In this document: positions 15,400-21,504 of the stretch, piece after piece
Numbering within the stretch: position 1 is the stretch's first letter
Layout: every line of letters starts with the position of its first letter
NCBI GenBank assembly: GCA_021741085.1
Contig: JAIOYM010000010.1
Span: 1 to 21,504 of the forward strand
Origin: Rickettsiaceae bacterium
GTDB lineage: Bacteria > Pseudomonadota > Alphaproteobacteria > Rickettsiales > Rickettsiaceae
Direction of reading: 5' to 3'
DNA length: 21,504 bases
Program-made: the position numbers and the translations under genes
The notes under the pieces: model-generated
The model's database searches: none
Told to the model about the DNA's origin: nothing
The model's input: only the letters and a program-made list of their open reading frames with translations

Positions 15400-15428
15400 T
15401 TGACAAATTAAATTTTTTGTAATAACCT
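15400..15428 (+). promoter_or_regulatory. Candidate sigma70 promoter for the SecA-like gene
   Basis: A perfect TTGACA (15400-15405) is followed after 17 bases by TAACCT (15423-15428). Transcripts would carry a leader of about 300 bases containing the 15451-15508 inverted repeat. An alternative nearer start is TTGTCA (15533-15538), 16 bases, TCTAAT (15555-15560). Confidence 0.4.
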
Positions 15429-15450
15429 CATCTAATCTTAGATTGCAATG

Positions 15451-15508
15451 TTTGTTATATAAGTATCTATTAATTTAAATGATTTTAGTATTAATAGTAT
15501 ATAACAAA
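15451..15508. repeat. Large imperfect inverted repeat in the SecA-like gene's leader
   Basis: The left arm (15451-15474) begins TTTGTTATATA and ends CTATTAAT, with a 5-base insert (AGTAT). The right arm (15490-15508) is the exact complement of those two parts: 19 paired positions, one bulge and a 15-base loop. It could be an RNA stem-loop or a binding site. Confidence 0.5.
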
Positions 15509-15734
15509 TAACTTAAGTATAAACTAGATACTTTGTCAATTAATTTATGTGTTTTCTAATTCCATAAAAATACAGGGATTAATCAATAAATCCATTTGAT
15601 CTCAATAAACCAAATTTAACAAGATTTTGAGCTCCGCATATTGGATACGCAAAGAAAACTAATTCGTACACATCCAACTTTGATTTTAATTTTTAATAAA
15701 TAACATAATTAACTAATTGTAAATATTTTAACTA

Positions 15735-18700
15735 ATGAAAACTTTAGGAACTACACCAGACTCTTTTGAAGACAATATAAATCAAGAAAATATAGACCTC
15801 AAACACTCAAATCCTGAGATTGTTTTATTTGAAGAAGCAGAATCAAAAGCTGAGCACTGCGAAACCAGCGCAATTTTACCAGCTCAAAATAATATGAAAG
15901 TCATTTTGAGTTTAGAAGAAAAAACTGGCAAAATCAGCGCCCAACTTAAAGATGAAAATAATGAACTACACGAAATCCAGTTAAATAATTTACCCAAAGA
16001 ATTTAGCAAAATAACTACTAAAGAAATATTCAAAGCTTATTTTAAAAATGCTTATGCAAAACTCAAAATATTCAAACACGGAGAGTTTAAGTTAGAAATT
16101 AATCAAGCCCTTCTTGGAGGAATGAATAATAAGTTTGATCAAGAAGCTTTAAAAAATCTCCTTTCATTACAAACTTTAATTCATAAATACAAAGAAAATC
16201 AAATTTTAACTGAAGGAGAAATACAAAGTCTTGCAGAATGTGCTAACAGTTTCACTCAAAAAGATTTTGCGTTACAAAGTATTACTCTTTTAGTAAACAT
16301 ATTAATAATCCAAAAGCCTAGTTTAAATATTAATACCATTGAAATATTAACCGATATAACGCTAAATACAAATAAAGATAACCCGCTCAGAGATGTTGCA
16401 GCAAAGATAGTACTACATATTATAGAACACGGCCAGAGCTTGCCTGCTAACGTTATCAATAAATTCATAAATCAAGCCTCAGTTAATGATGCACTAACAC
16501 CTCTTTATTTGGGTTTATTTAAAAAGTTACAAGCTGAAAACTTTGTAACATTCAACCAAATTTCAAATTTTCTTGATTCGTGTATAACTTCCGATAACTG
16601 GAAAAATAACCAAAGTATATTGCGTAGTATTCTGTCGATTTTTGTAGTTGAAAAACAGAAAAATCCTGATTTTAAAATTTCTGAGCACGCACTTAAGCTT
16701 GCAAATAAATTATTAGAACATAATTCTAATGAAGCTTTTGCAATTAATGATAGTACAGTTGTTGAAATTAATGAATGTCTTGCGCTGGGTATTTTTGCAA
16801 TCTTTATCGACCAAGCTAACGAAATAACTGATGGCGAGATTAAGCAATTGCAAAAAATGTTTATCAAGACAAATTCCAAAACCGACTTAAACCAATCCAT
16901 TTTAGCTAAATTTGTATTAACAAATAAAGTTGACAAACTTTTAAATGAGGATATTTTAGACCAATTAGCCCTAAATGCTATGGATGCTGAAGAAAATATT
17001 GTCCTCGTTAATGCCCAAGCTTTTTTAAGCTATTACAAAAATAGTCCCAAAGAAATAAAACTAAATGATAAGGTAGTGAAGTTTGCCACTAAAAATATTG
17101 ATTCGGCAGACGAAAATTTGATGTTACTTTGCACAGCTTTGCTAGTTTTAGCAATAGAGCGTCAAAACACTATTGAAGAAGAAGCTTTATTGAAACTACT
17201 CAATCTTTTATATACAGAATCTACACCGCAAAACGTCAAAGTCTTAATTCTAGATGCATTTGAAAAAATAGATCCATCTATTCAAAACTTAGACAATATA
17301 GGCCTGTCAGATAAAAATATAGAATATTTAGTCGATGCTGAAGATATTACGTTAGACTTTCAATTAACATTTCTTAACAAAATTTCAGATGAAGGATTCA
17401 AAAATAACCCCGATAAAACCTTGTCGATATTCAATCTAATTGAGATCAAATTATCAAATATTTTAGCTACCACTCTGCCCTCTTCTGCAAAAAGTAATAT
17501 TTTACTTTTACTCACAAAAATAACTGAAAACAGCAATCCTCTACGCCATATTAATGAAGAAAATTTACAATTAATTATCCAAAATATTACAAAACCCACT
17601 ACTAGTTTAATAGATAGAAGTATATCGATAAACTTATTGTCTGCAAGTTTAAAAAATAGTAAAAATTTCTACTCTAAAAGCATTATCAATAATGAAATGA
17701 TTAATGCAATTTGTAATTGTCCAAACATTAAAGATCCTTTTATAAAAAATAGGCTCATCAAACTTGCGATAGTTTATTTAAAAGAACATAACCCACTGCA
17801 TGATATTTACCACTTTAAACATTTAATTACTGCCTTTGCTATCAACTACGAAAGTATCGAAGTTATTGATGTATTGCAATTAATAGATTTAGCCAATCAT
17901 GTTTTTAATCAAGATTTTTCTGAAATTTTAAAAGGCATTTTCTTGCTAAACGAGGATCTAGAAATAACTGCTTTAGCTAAAAAAATTGTAGAAGAAAAAC
18001 CCTGGTCTCGATCTTCCCTTATTGAGAGCATGAACTATAAAATTAAATGCGATTATGAAAAAATACTTGAAAACATCGTTGGTGATAGTCCTTCTAAGCA
18101 AGATTTTAGAGATAATACCAGACGTAAAATAGCTGAGATAGGTGATGTTAGTCTAGAAATTAAAGCCCCTGAATTCAAAGAACTTAAAGATCTTATCACA
18201 CTCCGAGATATAGCAGAGTCTTTGCTGAAGGAAGAAAATATTACCCAAAATTTAGAAACATTAAACTCGAAACTAAAAAATAATGGTGAATTAAGTAGCA
18301 TATTATTCAAAGCTATATCTCATATTTTGGCCAACCAAATCTACAAACAGCATAAAGACATTTTTTTTACTCTAATCAACAATATTTTAACCAATGAACA
18401 AGAGGTGCCTGAATATTTGCTCAAACAAATAGCTGAATTAGTTAAAATTGATCAAAGCCACCATTTATTGAAGGAAATATTAATTCAAATTTCGCAATAC
18501 TATCCTGAAATTTTTGGTGATAAGGATTCATTGTTAGTAAAAAAATTACCTGAATTACTAGATGAGTTCATTCAAAAAAACTCCAGCAATAGCCAGATAA
18601 TAAAATTTATTCAGGAAAGTAATATTGAGCAATTGTTCAATAAATTGCAAGACGATTATTCAAAACCAAGCTTGTTTGCTTCTAAAGAACTAAAGACTTC

Positions 18701-21504
18701 TAATGAAACCAATATACCCACTCTTGCAAGCAAACCCATAAACGAATGGAAGCAAGAGGATATACAAAAATGGACGGCAATAATAAAATCCAACCCAAAA
18801 TTCTTAGATCAGGAAGAATTTTTAATGGAGGCTATTAATGTTATAAAGCTAGCAAGTAAATTGACTGAGAAGTATGAGCCAAGAGAAACTCAACTACTTT
18901 CCGTACTGCTTTTATTGAACTCCAAAGATCATGGTCGTCTTTTACAAATATCAACTGGTGAGGGTAAATCTCAAATTGTTGCTATGTTTTCAATTGTTAA
19001 AGCCTTGCAAGGAAAAAATATCGATATAATAACAAGTTCATCCATACTTGCCGAACGTGATTCTAAAGAAAAGCAAAAACTATACAATTTATTTGGCATC
19101 AGTGTAAGTCATAATTCTGATGAGAATGAAGCTGATGACATGAAACCTTGCTACAAATCTCAAATAGTTTATGGTTCTATAGCTAATTTCCAATTTGATT
19201 ATTTAAGACATGAATATCTAGAAAAGAACACACTAGGTAATAGAAAAGATGCTATAGCTGTTGTGGATGAAGTTGATAGTATGCTGGTAGATGAAGCTTC
19301 TCATATGGCGAGACTGTCTAGCCGCATGCCAGAAATGGAGTTTTTTGAAATTATATACATGATGGCATGGCAGCATTTGGATCTAATAGAACAGGGTTTT
19401 TTTGAATATGAAGGCAAACAATATTACAAACCAGGAGGGTTTAAAGTTGAACGCTTATCTCCTGGCTCACTAGAATTCGAAGTTCAGGAAGAGTTGATAC
19501 TAAATACTTTGCATATAACAAACAGGTATGAATATACTCAAAAATTATTAAAAACCTGTATTGAAGACTCCTTACAAAACGAGTCGGAAAGCAATTTGAA
19601 AATACCAAAACATTTAAAGCAAATAGCTTTAAAGCAAGCTGAACATTGGGCAAATTCTGCTTGTCAGGCAAGATATGTATTTAGAGAAAACAAGCATTAT
19701 GTAAAAATATATGACTCTCAGGCTAAAACTGAGATAATAGCGCCAGTTTCTTATAGCAGCACAGGTGTTATACACTCCAATACTTCTTGGTCTAATGGAT
19801 TACACCAATTTTTACAATTAAAACATAAGCTTAAACTTAGCCCTGAAAATTTTATTACCTCTTTTATTTCAAACATAAGGTATTTCAAGTTTTATGGCTC
19901 TAAAGTCTACGGTATGACAGGTACATTGGGTGCAAAAGATGCCCAAGATTTATTAGCCGAAACCTATTCTATAGATTTTGGTTTCATACCTACCTATAAA
20001 GCCAAGCAATTCAAAGAGTTGCCAGCAATTATTTCTTCTAGTACAAATCTATGGTCAAATGATTTGCTGAACACAGCGATCGTTTCGGCAAAAGCTGGAC
20101 GCGCTATATTGGTAATATGTAAAACTATAGCTGATGTAGAAAAACTAGAAACAAGGTTATATAGCGAATTTAATTATCCATTTCATAAGGTAAAAAAATA
20201 CACCGGTAGAGATTTTGAGGCAAGAGCTGTTGAGAGTGAAGCCAAAGCTGGTGAAATTATTTTAGCAACAAACTGTGCAGGACGTGGTACCGACATCAAA
20301 GTTGGCAAAAGCGTATTAAAAAAAGGTGGACTGGCTGTAATCGTAGGCTTTTTGCCTGATAATTTGCGTGTAGAAGAGCAGGCATTCGGCAGGACGGCGC
20401 GCCAGGGGCAACCGGGAACCGCTCAGTTGATAATCAATCTAGCTGAGTTAAAAAACGAATATGAGTTCAATCGCTCTTTAAGTGATGAGACTTTAAACGA
20501 TATAGCTGTATTAAAGATAGTAAGAAATAATCAAGAGACAAAAAGACTAGAAAAACTGAAGGCTAAACAAATAGCAGCAATTTCTTTGCAAGACTCTTTA
20601 TTTGAACAATTTTGTTGCTTGCGAAAAGAATTGAAGACTATCGAGGATAACAAGGTTAAAATGTCGCAGGCAGAGGAGCTTTGGAGCTTTTGGTTGAAGC
20701 TTAATTTTGACAATATCGAACACAAAGATAATACAGATTTTGTAGCTTTGAAAATAAAACTTTTGGCAGAGTTTGAAGAACTACGAGCCAAAATGAAAGA
20801 GGACTACCGATCCTCTAATTTTGTTAACAACCCTAGCTATAAAGTTCTTGAAGGCAACAAGGATTTGGTGGAGGGGAGAATTGATGCTGCAAAGCAAAAA
20901 TATGACGAAGCGGTAGAATTATCTGGTAGCTATAGTTTTATAGCTAAATACAATGCGGCTATGGCTCTTGCGTGTCGTGGGCAATTAACAACAACTGAAG
21001 CAAGAAACACCATAATAAAATACTTGAGCGACGCCAAGCTCGATATTGAAGAGCAAGCAATCCCTTATTGGCAAGCTATGAGAGCTTTGATGAGTATGAA
21101 TGAAGGCGGCAGCAATAGCGACACTGTAAGGCAAATCGATTGCAAAATCAGCATTTTAGAAAAGCAGCTTGAATATATTCAGCGTAATATCAGCAAGCTA
21201 GCAAATTGCACTGACAAGCAGTATGTAATGCTTGATAGAAGAGAAAGTTTGAACGACTTATTCAAAGGCAATTCAGGCGAAAATCCTGAGACCACAGACT
21301 TTCAGGCTGCGGGGCTAACGCATTTCTTTGAGGTAAAGCTCATGAATTACGAAGAGCATAATTTTTGGAGCAAGTTAAAGCTTTGGGGGCTTGCTACTTT
21401 ACAATTTGCGGTTGGCGCTGTTTTAGCAGCTGGAAGTTGTGGAGTTTTTGTGCAAATTGGTTGGACCATGATTGTAGAAGGGGTGAAAGACGTTTGTGCG
21501 GCTA
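15735..21504 (+). CDS. Giant SecA-like DEAD ATPase protein (3' end outside window)
   Basis: One frame runs unbroken from ATG 15735 to the window edge: 1,923 codons and still open. Residues 1 to about 1030 are helical, Leu/Ile/Asn/Lys-rich and unrecognised. Residues about 1045-1570 are a SecA-type motor: RETQL (1050-1054), Walker A STGEGKS (1073-1079), the VDEVDSMLVDEA box with Asp1178-Glu1179, WSNGLHQ (1352-1358) from the preprotein-crosslinking region, MTGT (1394-1397), ATNCAGRGTDI (1511-1521) and GRTARQG (1552-1558). Between DEVD and MTGT are about 210 residues, so a crosslinking-domain equivalent is kept. After that SecA likeness fades: a TPR-like stretch (about 1703-1750), a coiled coil (1796-1825) and a hydrophobic Gly/Ala tail (1883-1923). 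Housekeeping SecA is about 900 residues, so this is a separate protein. ATPase activity is likely; its substrate, and any effector or toxin role, are inference. Confidence 0.9.
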   Translation, partial: MKTLGTTPDSFEDNINQENIDLKHSNPEIVLFEEAESKAEHCETSAILPAQNNMKVILSLEEKTGKISAQLKDENNELHEIQLNNLPKEFSKITTKEIFKAYFKNAYAKLKIFKHGEFKLEINQALLGGMNNKFDQEALKNLLSLQTLIHKYKENQILTEGEIQSLAECANSFTQKDFALQSITLLVNILIIQKPSLNINTIEILTDITLNTNKDNPLRDVAAKIVLHIIEHGQSLPANVINKFINQASVNDALTPLYLGLFKKLQAENFVTFNQISNFLDSCITSDNWKNNQSILRSILSIFVVEKQKNPDFKISEHALKLANKLLEHNSNEAFAINDSTVVEINECLALGIFAIFIDQANEITDGEIKQLQKMFIKTNSKTDLNQSILAKFVLTNKVDKLLNEDILDQLALNAMDAEENIVLVNAQAFLSYYKNSPKEIKLNDKVVKFATKNIDSADENLMLLCTALLVLAIERQNTIEEEALLKLLNLLYTESTPQNVKVLILDAFEKIDPSIQNLDNIGLSDKNIEYLVDAEDITLDFQLTFLNKISDEGFKNNPDKTLSIFNLIEIKLSNILATTLPSSAKSNILLLLTKITENSNPLRHINEENLQLIIQNITKPTTSLIDRSISINLLSASLKNSKNFYSKSIINNEMINAICNCPNIKDPFIKNRLIKLAIVYLKEHNPLHDIYHFKHLITAFAINYESIEVIDVLQLIDLANHVFNQDFSEILKGIFLLNEDLEITALAKKIVEEKPWSRSSLIESMNYKIKCDYEKILENIVGDSPSKQDFRDNTRRKIAEIGDVSLEIKAPEFKELKDLITLRDIAESLLKEENITQNLETLNSKLKNNGELSSILFKAISHILANQIYKQHKDIFFTLINNILTNEQEVPEYLLKQIAELVKIDQSHHLLKEILIQISQYYPEIFGDKDSLLVKKLPELLDEFIQKNSSNSQIIKFIQESNIEQLFNKLQDDYSKPSLFASKELKTSNETNIPTLASKPINEWKQEDIQKWTAIIKSNPKFLDQEEFLMEAINVIKLASKLTEKYEPRETQLLSVLLLLNSKDHGRLLQISTGEGKSQIVAMFSIVKALQGKNIDIITSSSILAERDSKEKQKLYNLFGISVSHNSDENEADDMKPCYKSQIVYGSIANFQFDYLRHEYLEKNTLGNRKDAIAVVDEVDSMLVDEASHMARLSSRMPEMEFFEIIYMMAWQHLDLIEQGFFEYEGKQYYKPGGFKVERLSPGSLEFEVQEELILNTLHITNRYEYTQKLLKTCIEDSLQNESESNLKIPKHLKQIALKQAEHWANSACQARYVFRENKHYVKIYDSQAKTEIIAPVSYSSTGVIHSNTSWSNGLHQFLQLKHKLKLSPENFITSFISNIRYFKFYGSKVYGMTGTLGAKDAQDLLAETYSIDFGFIPTYKAKQFKELPAIISSSTNLWSNDLLNTAIVSAKAGRAILVICKTIADVEKLETRLYSEFNYPFHKVKKYTGRDFEARAVESEAKAGEIILATNCAGRGTDIKVGKSVLKKGGLAVIVGFLPDNLRVEEQAFGRTARQGQPGTAQLIINLAELKNEYEFNRSLSDETLNDIAVLKIVRNNQETKRLEKLKAKQIAAISLQDSLFEQFCCLRKELKTIEDNKVKMSQAEELWSFWLKLNFDNIEHKDNTDFVALKIKLLAEFEELRAKMKEDYRSSNFVNNPSYKVLEGNKDLVEGRIDAAKQKYDEAVELSGSYSFIAKYNAAMALACRGQLTTTEARNTIIKYLSDAKLDIEEQAIPYWQAMRALMSMNEGGSNSDTVRQIDCKISILEKQLEYIQRNISKLANCTDKQYVMLDRRESLNDLFKGNSGENPETTDFQAAGLTHFFEVKLMNYEEHNFWSKLKLWGLATLQFAVGAVLAAGSCGVFVQIGWTMIVEGVKDVCAA

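Larger units (their letters stand above)
15272..15734. other. 463-base divergent regulatory region upstream of the SecA-like gene
   Basis: No gene or known RNA is recognised. It contains a consensus -35 promoter candidate (15400-15428), a second candidate (15533-15560), a large inverted repeat (15451-15508) and a hairpin (AAGTAT 15515-15520 with ATACTT 15528-15533). The last 170 bases before the ATG show nothing further and no SD. Confidence 0.6.

Noticed and set aside
16256..20791. Several minus-strand frames of 70-143 codons within the giant gene
   Set aside because: All lie antisense to a single 1,923-codon frame containing ordered SecA motifs; they look like mirror effects of biased codon use.
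15735..21504. Calling the giant gene the housekeeping secA
   Set aside because: The length, the 1,030-residue N-terminal region and the non-SecA C-terminus do not fit canonical SecA.
1..21504. CRISPR array or prophage
   Set aside because: No regularly spaced direct repeats and no phage structural or integrase genes were seen.

Overview
The window is AT-rich (roughly 30% G+C by eye) and reads as chromosome of an obligately intracellular alphaproteobacterium, most likely Rickettsiales and plausibly the Rickettsiaceae/Orientia side. The grounds are the strong A/T third-position bias, mostly weak or absent Shine-Dalgarno sequences, a reduced AtpC, the adjacent map-radC pair, a BirA with no DNA-binding domain, and long, decayed-looking spacers among housekeeping genes. 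The taxonomic call is inference; no rRNA or other marker gene lies in the window.

Layout: (1) 1-2170: a degenerate, membrane-anchored histidine-kinase-like protein that has no normal start codon and no phospho-acceptor His, then a predicted lipoprotein. (2) 2408-4097: atpD-atpC, the F1 ATP synthase beta and a very short epsilon subunit, without the other F1 genes. (3) 4098-5063: nearly 1 kb with no intact gene. It holds a strongly structured segment just after atpC, several hairpins, a 225-bp segment bounded by related inverted ends (MITE-like) and short relic-like reading frames. (4) 5064-6197: a secreted, probable outer-membrane beta-barrel protein. (5) 6219-8849, minus strand: a tight cluster of lytic transglycosylase, AEC-family carrier and an unknown polytopic membrane protein. 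(6) 9208-12342, minus strand: serine hydrolase (carboxylesterase family), glyA and birA in a likely operon, then a small DUF378 membrane protein. (7) 12717-14303, plus strand: map and radC. (8) 14453-15271, minus strand: a charged, coiled-coil-rich protein of unknown function. (9) 15735 to the window end, plus strand: one uninterrupted frame of at least 1,923 codons carrying a SecA-type DEAD motor in the middle of a much larger protein.

Most genes are housekeeping: ATP synthesis, one-carbon metabolism, biotin attachment, N-terminal Met removal and peptidoglycan turnover. The unusual object is the giant SecA-like protein. Its ATPase motifs look intact (Walker A, DEVD, MTGT, GRGTD, RQG). It is preceded by about 1,030 residues of unrecognised helical sequence. 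It is followed by a TPR-like stretch, a coiled coil and a hydrophobic glycine/alanine-rich tail where SecA would have its C-terminal tail and zinc site. It is unlikely to be the housekeeping translocase; a host-interaction or toxin-like role is a hypothesis. The gene runs off the right edge, so its C-terminus is unknown.
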